64,000 nt of DNA from Ursus arctos (lineage: Eukaryota > Chordata > Mammalia > Carnivora > Ursidae). Each line of letters begins with the position of its first letter. The stretch's first letter is position 1. The DNA lies in the NCBI RefSeq assembly GCF_023065955.2, contig NW_026623089.1:29170767-29234766 (forward strand). The letters are read 5' to 3'. Both the position numbers and the translations under genes were made by a program. This document shows, one piece after another, positions 11,430-22,021 of this stretch. Below the pieces are notes generated by a model. It was not told the DNA's origin. It saw only the letters and a program-made list of their open reading frames with translations, and ran no database searches.

Positions 11430-12420
11430 TAACTATCTTGCCCATTGCATGGCAGCGGCAATTCTACTTGTTCAGGCAGCAGATCAAGGCAATGATAGAG
11501 ACCCAATACATCTTGATTTCAGCATGGCGTTTGACAAATGCTTTACCTGGTGCCCTTGAGGATGTGATGGGGAAATGAGAATTGGGTCACAGGACAGGAA
11601 GTGGAGTCATAGCTGGACGAGCAACCACAGTCAAAGAATGTTGATTAGTTTTTCTGTGTCAACCCAAAGGAGGTCTCTAGTGGCATGCCATAGAGCTGTG
11701 TCCTTGGCGCTGACCTCATTGGCATTGTTACCTGTGACTCAGAAGACAACATACAACTTGTTCTAATTGAGTTTGCAGCAGACACGAAGCTGGGAAGTAT
11801 AGTTACCACTACAGATGTCAGAATGGAAATAAGAAATGACCTCAACAGGAAGGAACACAGGGCTGAAACCAACATGATGGAATGAGAAGAGAGAAATGCA
11901 AAGTCCTGCATTTAGGTTAAAAACTAATTGCACAAGTACCGGATGGGGTAGACCTGGCTTGGCAGCAGTCCAAGAGAAAATGACCTATTTGTTTGTTATT
12001 CTGAAAATTGGCCACTAGCTCACCCTGGTCCAACTGTGTTATGTGGTTGATACATGATACATAAAGTGAAAGTAATCTTGGCTACAGTAAGGGAAGTAGA
12101 GTGTGTCTGGTCTAGATCATAACATGGCCTCAATTGGTTCAGAACCGGTCAATCCTGTCCAGAGCACAAGGCTCAGAGCTGGGCCTTCCAGAGTAAGAAG
12201 GACATTGAGAAACTGGAGCACGTCCCGAGAATGGCAGCCAGATGGTGCAGGAGCTGAAAGTCATGTCCATAAAGAAGGCTTGAGGGAGCTGGAAAACTTT
12301 GGTCCAGGAAAAGAGGCACATCAAAGGGCACGTGGGCGCTGCTTCAAACACGTGGCAGGTTGTCATGTGGAAGCCAGAGCAGACTTCCTCACTGGATAGC
12401 TCTAGACCAGCCATTCCCAA
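11430..12420 (+). mobile_element. Decayed L3/CR1 LINE, reverse-transcriptase part
   Basis: This is a dead copy of an L3/CR1-clade retrotransposon. In translation one sees 'HLDFSMAFDKC' (11509-11541, cf. the LDFSKAFDKV motif before the RT active site), then a degenerate trace of the 'SGVPQGSVLGP' block near 11680-11715, then 'EFAADTKLGS' (11769-11800, where the family has FADDTKL), and 'CTSTGW' around 11930-11945 where CR1 has the HKYRMG block. The frame is broken several times and the YADD-type aspartate pair is altered (A-A-D). The DNA continues to match CR1 up to 'gcaggttgtcatgtggaag' near 12370. It is inactive. L3 stopped moving before the placental radiation, so this insertion is very old. 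Confidence 0.8.
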
Positions 12421-13195
12421 CGTTGATCTGCCAGGATCCATGGGACAAATCACATTCGCATGTCCAACACGTTCCCGTGGCAGACCCTCATTTTCAGACA
12501 CCCCTTCCCATCACCACACTCGCAGGAAAGCAAAGAACTTACAATAACTTGTCTTTGCCACCACAGTCAAAGTCATATCGGTTGTGGTGACTCGCTGGCC
12601 TCTGGCAGGAGTCTGGTGGTCAAGAAACCATCACAGCTTCTCTTCCTGCTTCCCCATCTCCCAGGAGGAAGATTCTACAGCCCGTAAGATCTGAGGGTGC
12701 TGACTGGGGCCCTCTCGCAGGGGTAGAGCCTGAGCAGGGTGGGGAAGAAATAAATCCACAGTGTGCAAATATGGTCTTGGTCCCTTGTGCTCTCATCTAC
12801 TCCTTGCTGGCAAGTATGGCTTCTCCTCGAGTTGAAATATTAAAAGCCAAGCATCGGGTAGACATTTTGGCGTGGAAGCTGGCAAAGCAGGCCTTTTGGC
12901 TGGCGTTGGTTCTAGGCTGTCTTCATTGAGGTAAAAGAGTTGTCCAAAGGGTTCAATGTGGCTCACTGGCACCCTGCATTGGAGATTGGGGCCAAAATCC
13001 CAAGAGTAATAACTTGTTCCTTTGCCTTTCCTTGTTTCCTCTGTTCTGCAATTCTGGGGACCTCTCAGGGAAGGGTCCCGTATTTGGGTCCCTGGGCAAG
13101 GAGTATTTGAATCTCCCCAGCTGTTTCCAATAGTCACGGAATGGTTAAAGTCTATCAGGGTAGACAGACCTAGAGACCTGCGCAAGACCTGATTC
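12421..13195. other. Intergenic sequence, nothing recognised
   Basis: No exon or confident repeat. A 130-codon minus-strand open frame (12793-13185) has no recognisable motifs. Confidence 0.4.
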
Positions 13196-13515
13196 TAGTT
13201 GGCTTGTTGTTGGTTTGTCAGCTGGGTGACCTTAGCAAGTTACCCAAACTCTCTTTTTAGTTTTCTCGTTTGTATAAATGAAGCGAGTCATGGTCCTTAC
13301 CTCCAGGATGAGTGTGAGGGTCAGACGCCATACTACACAGAAAGTTCTCAGCACATGGCTGGCCACAGAGAAGTGCTCAGTATTAGCATGGTTCCAGGAT
13401 GAGTGTGAGGGTCAGACGCCATACTACACAGAAAGTTCTCAGCACATGGCTGGTCACAGAGAAGTGCTCAGTATTAGCATGGCTGTTGACCCACACTTTG
13501 CTCTCCTCAACTACC
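13196..13515 (+). repeat. MIR SINE enlarged by an internal tandem duplication
   Basis: A MIR core ('cagctgggtgaccttagcaa', 'gtttgtataaatgaagcgag') runs into its 3' half ('cacatggctgg..acagagaa', 'gtgctcagtattagcatgg'), which is present twice because of the 91-bp duplication at 13302-13483. Confidence 0.75.
13302..13483 (+). repeat. 91-bp direct tandem duplication
   Basis: Copy 1 (13302-13392) and copy 2 (13393-13483) both begin 'tccaggatgagtgtgagggt'. I see one internal difference ('ggccacag' against 'ggtcacag') plus a last-base difference. The near identity marks it as far younger than the MIR it lies in. Confidence 0.95.
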
Positions 13516-13805
13516 GACATCCCCTGGCAGAGGTGAGAGAGGGCGAGGATGTGCGCCATGTTTATCAAGAAAGTGCCCAGGAACATGAGTGGGTAAGAGC
13601 GACACTATTACAGGAGTACTCTTGAATCTGCACAATTAAATTTAAGCAGTAAATAATTTGCAAACTTTGCCACTTTATTTTTAGGAAAAATTACTGGCAT
13701 CATATGTCACAACTGCTCACACTGCTGGGCACTGTGACACCCTGCTGGGAGCCCCTGCCTGCAGGTCTGGTTCTTATAATACTGAGTGCGTGTGTGTGCA
13801 TGCGT

Positions 13806-13946
13806 GAGAGAGAGACAGAGAGAGACAGGGAAAGACAGGGAGAGGCAGAGAGGGGAAGGGGGAAGAGAGGGAGGACAGAGAGAAGACGGGGTAGAGAGAG
13901 ACGGAGAAAGAAAGTGGCGAGCGGGAGAGAGAGATAAGAGAGAGAT
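13806..13946 (+). repeat. GA-rich simple repeat
   Basis: About 140 bp of (GA)n, GACA and GGGA units, almost all purine on the plus strand. Confidence 0.9.
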
Positions 13947-14654
13947 GTAAATCTCTGGGCCTGACCCCTGGAGATCTGGACCCGATAGGTCTTGGAGGGC
14001 ACTGAACTCCCTGCCGTATTTTCTGGAATTTTGAGAAGCACAGCTCCAGGAAATAGAAGCCGGGGTGATTTATGGAATTGAAGCACCCTGTAAAGGGAGG
14101 TTCAGTAAAAAGAAGTTTTCTAACAAGTAGACGTATCCGACCGTGAGGCAGACAGGGCCGCCGAGCTCCCCATCACCGGAGGCTCCCACACAGGGGTCCG
14201 CCGCAGATACAGGACAGTGGTCCGTGCTTACCATGAGGAGGGCGGCCCCAGCGCACCCCTCCCTCAACCACAGCTGGGAGCCCTAAGCAGCTGGCTGGGA
14301 TGTCGCTGAACTAGAGGGGAGCCCCCACCCCACCCTGGAGCAGACCCGAGGAGCAAAAATCTGTCTCAGACAAGCTTCCTTTTCTTTCCCTTCTCTCTCC
14401 AGTTTGGGTGGCAGGGGGTGGACAAAGACCCAAGGTCAAAGACTCCATCTCTGGTGAGCCACTCCTGGACCTCCCCGGAGAAGCCCTTCTCTCGAAATGC
14501 CTGCACCCTGATCAAGCGACTCCTCTTGTTGGCCGAACCCTATGAACCTTCGCTTAGGAGCTGGCATGGACATTCCTAGCCTGTCGTAATTTTAATAATT
14601 ACTTTAATAATTACAAGTCTTCATTGCTGGAGACGATATGGTGACGAGAAGGGG
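13947..14654. other. Intergenic sequence with a 12-bp tandem repeat
   Basis: Nothing is recognised except two perfect copies of 'tttaataattac' at 14591-14614. Confidence 0.4.
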
Positions 14655-15165
14655 TCCTGGGCCACGCAGTCCATTAGAAATATAATGTGAGCCACTTATG
14701 TCATTTAAGATTTTCTAGTAGCCACATTCAAAATAGGGAAAAGAAATAGGTAAAGTTAATTTTAATAACCTTTTTTATTTAAATCAGTGTATATCCAAAA
14801 ATATAACTACCTTAACACGTAATCAGTATAAAAATTTACTAATGACCCATTTTCCGTTTCCCCTCTTTTTTTTTTTTTAAAGATTTTATTTATTTATTTG
14901 ACAGAGATAGAAACAGCCATCGAGAGAGGGAATACAAGCAGGGGAAGTGGGAGAGGAAGAAGCAGGCTCATAGTGGAGGAGCCTGATGTGGGGCTCGATC
15001 CCATAACGCCGGGATCACACCCTGAGCCGAAGGCAGACGCTTAACCGCTGTGCCACCCAGGCGCCCCATCCTCTCTCTTTTTATACTGTCTTTTAAATCG
15101 GGATTATAATTTACAATTAAAGTATACCTCAGTACAGTCACGTATCAAGAGCTCAGTGACCCCAT
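14655..15165 (+). mobile_element. hAT-type DNA transposon remnant, split by a SINE
   Basis: 'gtgagccacttatgtcattt', 'tctagtagccacattcaaaa' and 'gttaattttaataacctttt' match a mammalian nonautonomous hAT family ('tagccacat...' type). The element is interrupted by the SINE at 14868-15067 and seems to resume as 'ttttaaatcgggattataa'. The right boundary is approximate. Confidence 0.6.
14868..15067 (-). mobile_element. Carnivore tRNA-derived SINE, 'cagccatcgagagag' subtype
   Basis: Head at the right ('gctgtgccacccaggcgccc' on the plus strand), tail 'aaagattttatttatttatt' at the left. It belongs to the longer-tailed subtype shared with the elements at 59766 and 62125. A short CT-rich target duplication is likely but blurred by the tail. 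Confidence 0.93.
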
Positions 15166-15227
15166 CTGGCAAATGGCTCCATTATTGGACACCACAGTTG
15201 TCGTCCCTCAACTGTCCCAAAGGCTTC

Positions 15228-15415
15228 CCAGCTTTTCTACTTTATTAGCACATGGCCTCAGGCAAGTTACGTAACTTTTCTTTATCTGACTTGCCTCCTG
15301 CATAAGTAGCGATAATACCAAGAGTAGCTTCGTGACAGTTGCTACGGGGAGTGAATGAGTTAACATGTGTAAACATATAGGAGCGAGGCCAGCACAGAGC
15401 AGGTGCTCAGTCCCT
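15228..15415 (+). repeat. MIR SINE
   Basis: 'ggcctcaggcaagttacgta', 'gtagcgataatacc', 'ggagtgaatgagttaacatg', 'agagcaggtgctcag' follow the MIR order. Confidence 0.75.
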
Positions 15416-15449
15416 CCCACCTCTGTCCCATAGGAAGGGCAAGAGCTGT

Positions 15450-15700
15450 CATCTCTTTTCTATACATAAGACATGCACATGTATTAAGCCCCTCAATATG
15501 GCAGGCTCAGAACTAGAGGTCATGATCTTGTTAAATTCCCCAGTAACCCAGAGACCAAGAGACCATTGCCATGTTTTAATAATGAGGCTCAGAGGAGTCA
15601 TTTAACTTGTCTAAGGCCACACAGCATGTACACAGCAGAGCAGGGATTCAAACCCAGTTCTCCTGTTGACAAACCCCTGTTCTTTTCACCAAACACGTGG
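15450..15700 (+). repeat. Ancient MIR/L3-type fragment
   Basis: 'aatgaggctcagaggagtca', 'ctaaggccacacagcatgt' and 'cagggattcaaacccagttc' match the common old repeat pattern. Confidence 0.55.
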
Positions 15701-16789
15701 CCTAAAGTGAAAAGAGGTGACCCACACTCTTCGGGCAGGTAGTGACAACTCTGAGCCTTGAGCTGCCACCTGATATCTCCAGCGATCTCTCCCTTCACCA
15801 GGCTGCCTCCCTGTGGATAGACGTGTGGCACCATAACAGGGTGACGGGGACGGGATTCCTTCAGACTACATCCCTTTAGGTGGATCCCCAAGTTTGCCAA
15901 CAACACCGGGCCTTGACAGCCAAGCTGAAAGAACAGAGGGGAAGGAAGAAATGGGATTCATCAAAAATGCTTCACAACTTCAGAAGTTCTGCCCAGTGTC
16001 TATGTCCTTGAGACCTCGATGCTTTGAAAGAAGGAGGTGGGTGCTCTGGTCAGAATGACACAGCCAAACAAGTGCCCAGTCGCCTCCCCCTGGCTGCCCC
16101 TTGCCCCAGGACACCCTAACTCACCAGCCGCAGGTGAGAGGTGATCAGAGGAAAAGGACTAAAAGAAAAACAGGAGACCCAGGAACCAGGATCCGGTTAC
16201 AGAGAGAAGGGGGGACAAGAGAGAGATGAGAGCGACTGAGAACAGCAATGCAGCAAAAAGAGCTTTTAGTGATAATTAATAATTAACATTTCTAATGATG
16301 TCCCGGCGACAGGAAGAGGCCGGCACAGGGCTCTGGGGCACGACTTGACTCGGGGTGACTGCGACCTCCAGGAGGACCGGCAGCTTCATTAACCTTCGTG
16401 AGTTCCCCATGCGCCCCTTCATGCAGCCAGTGGGCTGCTGGACGCTGAGATGGCCATTGTCACGACAATTGGAGAAGGGGGAGGCTGGGGTGATTTAAGG
16501 GGGATAGGCTGCCAGTATAAGAGGGTTCTAGGGAATTCCTTTTCTGGACTTGTAGATTCAGCCCCTATAAAAACCAAGTTTCCCTCGACCGAGGCAAGCA
16601 GCAGAGGGAAAGCTTGTGCAAAGACACAGAACACTCTTAGGAAGCAGCAACAAGCTAAGAAGCAAAAGAAAGGGGCGAGGCAGTGGAAAGGAATAAAGAC
16701 CAGAGAAAGCCTTGTGGGGGGTGGGGAGCTGTTCCAAGAGAGGGCAGATTTGACCAAAGCCTGTGAACAGGAGGGACTGGTTACATAGT
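15701..16789. other. Intergenic sequence, nothing recognised
   Basis: No exon or confident repeat. Open frames on both strands (for example 16419-16838 minus) lack known motifs. Confidence 0.4.
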
Positions 16790-17190
16790 TACGGCTATTA
16801 TGGTGGTAGTCGCGCTGGATGGTAGCTGGTCCCCCCAAAGCGCATACATCCCAGCCCTAACCCCCAGTGTGACTGTATTTGGAGATAAGACCTTCACAGA
16901 AGTTATTAAGGTTAAGTGCAGTCATAAGAGTGAGACCCCAGCCTGATGGGATTGGTGTCCTCATAAAAGCAGAAGGAGACACCAGAGCTCCCCTCACCTT
17001 CGAACACGCACACGGAACGAAGGCCATGTGAGAACACAGCCAGAAGGTCGCTGTCTGCGAGCCAGAAACCAAGGCGGCCAGAGCTTTGCTCTCGGACTTC
17101 CCAGCTTCTAAACTCCAGAACTAAGTTTCTGTTGCTTCAGCCCCCGGTCTGTGGAATTTTCTTTGGGCAGCCTGAGCAGCCCCTACAGTG
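16790..17190 (+). mobile_element. MLT1/MaLR-type LTR fragment
   Basis: Typical MaLR LTR order: 'ccctaacccccagtgtgact', 'gtatttggagataagacc', 'gattggtgtcctcataaaag', 'ggccatgtgagaacacagcc', 'gtttctgttgcttcag'. An old solitary LTR of a nonautonomous ERVL relative; it encodes nothing. Confidence 0.75.
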
Positions 17191-17239
17191 AGGGCTGAAG
17201 AGATCACGGTGGTGTCATAAGCAACGGAGGCTTTATAGT

Positions 17240-17640
17240 GCGTTTATACAATAATTCCAGACGTACGTACTCGTGAGCCGCCTCGCCCCGCGGGCTGCGG
17301 TGCTTTAAACCCTCAAACACACACGGGGCTCTGCGGGTACAAACATCGCCACAGACACATCCGCCCTCCCAGTATGAGCCAGCTCTTGGCCCGCCAGACT
17401 CAGGTTTGGCCAATTTTACCCCAAAGGCCGGTGTGGACTCGGCCAGCCAGAGGGGCCCCCTCCTGCCAGAGGCCCCACAGCCCCGAGGAGGCTGGCCCCT
17501 CACTAGGTGCCAGGAGGCCTCCTCCTTGGAGCTTTGCGTTCCTTCCAGCCAGGCGGGCCCGGGCTCGAGCAGCCTTAGCGAACCCTCGGGGGGCTTCTGA
17601 GGAAGACCCGCGCTCCAAGTGCAGAACAGCGCCTCCGTCT
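17240..17640. other. CpG-rich patch away from any known promoter
   Basis: By eye there are roughly 25 CpG dinucleotides in 400 bp, far above the flanking sequence, in GC-rich surroundings ('gcccgggctcgagc', 'cgccccgcgggctgcgg'). No exon or repeat explains it. The open frames across it are what GC-rich DNA gives by chance. Confidence 0.5.
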
Positions 17641-17779
17641 ACTGCTACTAGGTTTATTTTGTTATCACTTCTTATTTTGATATAATGTCAAATTTACAGA
17701 AAGGTCTCAAGAACTTTGTAATTTTGTCCACTTGCTTAATAATTTCCCCATTCTTAATCTAAAAAATAAAACAGGAAGT

Positions 17780-17986
17780 GGGGCGCCTGGGTGGCTTAGT
17801 CGTTGAGTGTCCGGCTCTTGGTTTCAGCTCAGGTCATGATCTCAGGGTCCTGGGATGGAGCCCTGCATCGGGCTCCACACCCAGCGGGGGCTCTGCTGAA
17901 GGATTCTCTCTCCCTCTGCCCCTCCCCTGCTCTCTCTCGCTCTCTCTCAAATAAATAAATAAATCTTAAAAAGTAATAAAAATTTA
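17780..17986 (+). mobile_element. Carnivore tRNA-derived SINE
   Basis: Head 'ggggcgcctgggtggcttag', CT-rich middle and 'aaataaataaataaatc' tail. Flanked by a 17-bp target duplication (17763-17779 and 17987-18003) with one mismatch. Confidence 0.95.
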
Positions 17987-18434
17987 AAAATAAAACAGAA
18001 AGTAAGCTTTCCTGTGTGTATAATACACGTTGACAACAAGACGTGTGGTACGCGAGTAAAAGTACGCATGTATCGGGAGACACACGTATATTTTGGCAGC
18101 TCAACACCTGCTTACTGATAGAGATGTGTCCTCATAACCTTTGGCAGCAAAGATCACGGTTATGTGGGGCTGAGGGTAAAGGGAGATTGCCTGGGATGAG
18201 GGGTGATGGGAACATTCTATGTCCTGATTATGGCGGTGGTCACACAAGTATGGAAACATGCCAAAACTCATCCGTCTAAACATATGCTTACAATACATGC
18301 ATGTTGTTTAGGTAATTTGTACTTTGATGAAGTTGATTTTTTTTTAATGTGGCCCTTTTTTAAAGTGTCATGGCCTCTGTTCGGAAGGACCCCACAGAGA
18401 AAACGGATGCCTGACGAAGTATGGATTTTATGCC
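17987..18434. other. Intergenic sequence, nothing recognised
   Basis: No gene recognised; 'tttttttttaatg' near 18340 is the only low-complexity feature. Confidence 0.35.
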
Positions 18435-18600
18435 CTCGCTTATCATACACTTACCTGGCACTTCACTATGCCAGGCTCTGTTCTAAGCACTTTCCCGAAC
18501 AGAATCACTGGGCCCTCACGGTAAGCCTGTGGTGTAAGGGCTGTCATGGTCCCATTTTACAGATCGGAAAGAAAGGTTAGCTAGTCGCCCAAGATGGCGC
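18435..18600 (+). repeat. Ancient 'gccaggctctgttctaagc' repeat fragment
   Basis: 'atgccaggctctgttctaag', 'cccattttacagatcggaa' and 'ggttagctagtcgccc' match the old mammal-wide repeat pattern. Confidence 0.55.
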
Positions 18601-19084
18601 AGTAAAAAGAGGAGCAAAACAGGACGGGACCCTGCCCCCAGGTAGGCTAGGACCAGAGCCCCTGCTCTTTGATACTATGCTGAGCTGCATGTTAATGTGA
18701 CGGTGAGGATCCAGGTGGACTGTCTGCTCCCCAGCGGAGGTGCCCCTGAGCGCCTGGGACCAGCCAGCGGGCAGGGCAAAGCCGACTGGCCCTGGGGCTT
18801 CACCGCTGAGCGCCCACACCACAAGACCTTGCTCCACGGTCCCCCACCCTCCACACTCCCCACGTCTGCCAGGCCCAGCTCTAGTGCTTTCCGATGGCAC
18901 AGTTTTAGGAGGCATCCGTGGATGCCTTTTAGCCTAGTGCTGGAGACAGAGTTGATCATTTAAACCACTCTGCCTGTCCCCAAGAGATATTAACAGAAAA
19001 TAAATATGTGTGTGTGATTCCCTGAAGTTCTTCTATGCTTTCCTCATGACCTGTCTGCTTCCCATAAGTCAGGCTCCTGTGTGG
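18601..19084. other. Intergenic sequence, nothing recognised
   Basis: No exon or repeat recognised. 'aaataaatatgtgtgtgtga' near 19000 is a weak polyadenylation-like motif without other support. Confidence 0.35.
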
Positions 19085-19270
19085 AGAGAGCACTGGACCA
19101 GATTTCTGGAGTTCAAGCATGGGCTTTGCTACTGAATTTCTGCGTGTTATGGGGCAAGTAACTTCCCCTCTCTGGGTCTCAGTTTTCTCATCTACAACGG
19201 CAGGAGGTTTGATTGGATCGGGGTGCTTGGCTTATGGAACCCTAGGAAGTCCACAGATGGAGTTCAAACG
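19085..19270 (+). repeat. MIR/L3-type SINE-like fragment
   Basis: 'gagttcaagcatgggcttt', 'ggggcaagtaacttcccc' and 'ctcagttttctcatctaca' match ancient MIR-type sequence. Confidence 0.6.
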
Positions 19271-19567
19271 TCCAAAGAATCCCCCAGAATTTGTATGCAG
19301 AAGATTTTGTGCCTATGGCTTAAGGGGCCCCTAGACTCTTCCATTTTCAAGGGGACACACTATCATTCTAAAATTTCAGCATCACTTGCCTCCCAAAATC
19401 CTGTCTGGTTCTCAAAGTCTAAGATTCTATGTATTAATCTAAGTCTTTGTACTGCACACCAGCCTGGAACCTTCATTTATAGAGAATGACAAAGAACACC
19501 CAGGACATTTGTGGCAAAGAGAGGACTAGCACACGAGTCTCCTAATTGTACTCCAGTCTTTCTCATG

Positions 19568-19590
19568 CATTCATTCATTCATTCATTCAC
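19568..19590 (+). repeat. (CATT)n microsatellite
   Basis: Five to six units of CATT. Confidence 0.9.
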
Positions 19591-19639
19591 CATATACCCA
19601 TTCTCGTAATTACGTGTTATTCAAATAGTAAATTTGACA

Positions 19640-19930
19640 CATGCTGTTGAGTCCCTACAATGCCCCCAGGGCCTAACACAGCACCTAGCACATGATAATT
19701 ATTTGGTAGATGAAACAGTGAACAGAGAAGCTGACTACGTCCTGGGAATGGAAATATGGGGAGAAAAGACTGAACCCCAAATTAGGAGATCCAAGTTTTG
19801 GTCTCAGCATGGCTCCACACAGAGCCTCTTCTTGCTGGCCCTTCTTTTTCCATCTGTAAAATGAGGGAATAGACTAGCTGAGCTCCAAGGCCCCTTCTGG
19901 ATTTAAGATTCCAGGATGTCAAGATGACCT
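19640..19930 (+). repeat. L2 3' end followed by a MIR-type fragment
   Basis: 19640-19730 has 'cctaacacagcacctagcac' then 'tttggtagatga', like the L2 terminus. 19770-19930 has 'ttccatctgtaaaatgaggg' and 'gctccaaggccccttctgg', like MIR/L3-type sequence. Confidence 0.55.
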
Positions 19931-19999
19931 CTGGCTACTTGGTTGGAGACAGGAGAGAGCAGGGCCTGAGTTCTCCAGCCCAGGGAGGTCACTAGCTTG

Positions 20000-20692
20000 G
20001 TGTATGAGTTATCTGCTGTCATGCAATAAATTAGCCTAAACTTTAGCTACGTAACACAACAGACATTTATTCTCTCACACACCTTCTGAGGGTCAGGAAT
20101 CTAAAGAGCTCTGGCTCAGGCTCTCTCATAAGGTCGCAGTCGAGATGTAGGCCAGAGTGGCCGTCCTCAGAAGGCCTGACTGGGCTTGGACTGCTTCCGG
20201 GCTCACTCGTGTGGCTCTTGGCTAGAGGCCTCAGTGCCTTGCCCTGTGGACCTCTCCACAGAGCCGCTCACGCCATAGCTGCTGGCTTCCCCTGGAGCAA
20301 GGGATCTGAGAGAGAAAAAGACTCACCAAGATGGAAGCCATAATGCCTTTTTAGAACCCAAACAGGAAGTGAGATACTATCAACTATTTAATTGGTTGTA
20401 CAGAACAATTCTTTTTTTTTTTTTTTAATTTTGTTTATCTGAGAGAGAGAGAGAATGGGTAGGGACAGGGGGTCAGAAGGAGAAGCAGACACCCCGCTGA
20501 GCAGGAGCCCTATGTGGGGCTTGATTCCAGGACCCTGAGATCATGACCTGAGCTGCAGGTAGACGCTTAGCTGACTGAGCCACCCAGGCGCCCTGGTTGT
20601 ACAACTCAATTCTGGTGTATCATAGGAGGGAACCATACAGGGTGATCATTTGAGGGCCATCTGGGAGGCTGGCCGCCATACCCAGGCTGGAG
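20000..20692 (-). mobile_element. MaLR-type LTR, split by a SINE
   Basis: Read on the plus strand it goes 'gagttatctgctgtcatgca', 'acagacatttattctctcac', 'ggctcaggctctctcataag', 'gctgctggcttcccctgg', 'aagatggaagccataatg', 'attggttgta' and, after the SINE, 'gagggccatctgggaggctg'. This is the reverse of a common old LTR type. The SINE at 20413-20593 interrupts it. Confidence 0.6.
20413..20593 (-). mobile_element. Carnivore tRNA-derived SINE inside an LTR
   Basis: Head at the right ('gactgagccacccaggcgcc' on the plus strand), T-rich tail with a (GA)n run at the left. Imperfect 20-bp target duplication at 20393-20412 and 20594-20613 (two adjacent differences). Confidence 0.94.
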
Positions 20693-21494
20693 CCGAATCG
20701 CACAGGGCCCCCATTTAGACAAGGCCACTGCTCATAACTTTTCAGGGGTCCCAGTGGGAGTTGGGGTAGGAGCCAGCCAGTATCCTCAGTGGAATGTCCC
20801 ACCTGCTTCTTTCCAAAGCACATGCAGGAATTTCTGCAGGGCTCCTCATAGAAACCCCGCTGCTCAGCACAGCCCTGCAAGGGTGAGGGCAGAGCTGTGG
20901 AGGGGGCTCAGCAGGGGCCACCCTGATAACCCAGCAAAACCTCTACTAGCCAGAGAAAAATCAGACAGGACCCTCGCCTCATCACATTTTTTCTGTATGC
21001 AACTCCCCCACCCTGATAAATAAATCTTAACACTATGGCTGATGATGAGGAGACAAATGGCAACCAAGTATATTGCCTTTAAAGAATTTAAAAAGCCCTC
21101 CAAGGGTCTATACCTATAAGCTTGATGCTGTCTACATCTAAAATACTGTGAGGTACTGACCAATCGAGAATTATCAATGAATGATCCGTTACCTTTATTT
21201 TGCTTGCTAAGGCAAAAAAGTGAAATAAAACATTTTAGGAAGTTTTTTAAAAATTAACATTTCTAACAATGCAGCCTTTCTACTGAACTTCCATCTAATT
21301 AGGAAATTAAATTAACCAGACCATTTCACTTCCTCAGTAAATGGGATTGGATTTCTTGTGGTGGCGACTCAGACTCCTTTGTCCGTTTCCCTGACATATC
21401 CGGCACTTCCCACCCCCATCTTTCATTCCTCCCAGCACCTGGAATTCTTGGTGAGTCTGGAGTTGGAGGGAGAAGAGGTGGGTTCCAGGCTCAG
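20693..21494. other. Intergenic sequence, nothing recognised
   Basis: No exon or confident repeat identified. Confidence 0.4.
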
Positions 21495-21620
21495 TTCAAG
21501 GGCATGACTTTCACATCTAGGGCATGTGGCCTCTCTGAGCTCCTCTTCCCCGGCTTATATAGGAGGAGATTAAAGGACATGATTCTTTAGGCGTCTTCCA
21601 CCCCTCACGTTCTAGGACTC
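21495..21620 (+). repeat. Weak MIR-type fragment
   Basis: 'gggcatgtggcctctctgag', 'ggaggagattaaaggacatg' and 'cacgttctaggactcc' resemble an eroded MIR/L3 sequence. Confidence 0.4.
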
Positions 21621-21809
21621 CTTACACTGACCATTCGCTCCCTCTTCAATTCCTGAAATCCAACTGCTTTCTCAAGATGCAAGTAAGATGCTTATCACCA
21701 CCTTGGAGCCTCCCTTATCTCTGTGGAGAGAAGTAATTTCTTGCTTCTCTGTGATATTACAATTCGATGTTACACTGTTTCATGCATTATGCATAATATA
21801 TATGCACAT

Positions 21810-21915
21810 TTTGTCTCTCTGACCAGACTCTAAGCTCTTTGAGGACAGGGGCTTGGTCCTTCTCATTTTTATATCCCTTAGCACTGCACCTGGCACATAG
21901 TAGGTGCTCATTCTG
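21810..21915 (+). repeat. L2 LINE 3' end
   Basis: 'agactctaagctctttgagg', 'acaggggcttggtc', 'agcactgcacctggcacata' and 'gtaggtgctcattctg' match the L2 terminus. Confidence 0.8.
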
Positions 21916-21978
21916 TGATTTGAACTGAGTCCAAAGAGCTGTGGTTTTGCAGCACACAAGTGTAGTGGGTGGCCTTAG

Positions 21979-21992
21979 CCAGCAGGGGGAGC
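21979..21992 (+). promoter_or_regulatory. CTCF-like motif (one mismatch)
   Basis: 'ccagcagggggagc' fits the CTCF core CCASYAGRKGGCRS at 13 of 14 positions (A in place of the invariant C near the end). It lies in a short unique stretch just downstream of an L2 end. Binding is not shown. Confidence 0.35.
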
Positions 21993-22021
21993 GCGTCTGC
22001 TCCTTAAAAGAAGAGGCCAAT

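Noticed and set aside
11347..11559. Reverse-transcriptase-like frame as an active or viral gene
   Set aside because: It is a frameshifted L3/CR1 LINE relic with a damaged active-site block.
12743..12760. AATAAA near 12745 as a polyadenylation site
   Set aside because: The flanking sequence gives weaker downstream context than at 2356 and there is no exon in front.
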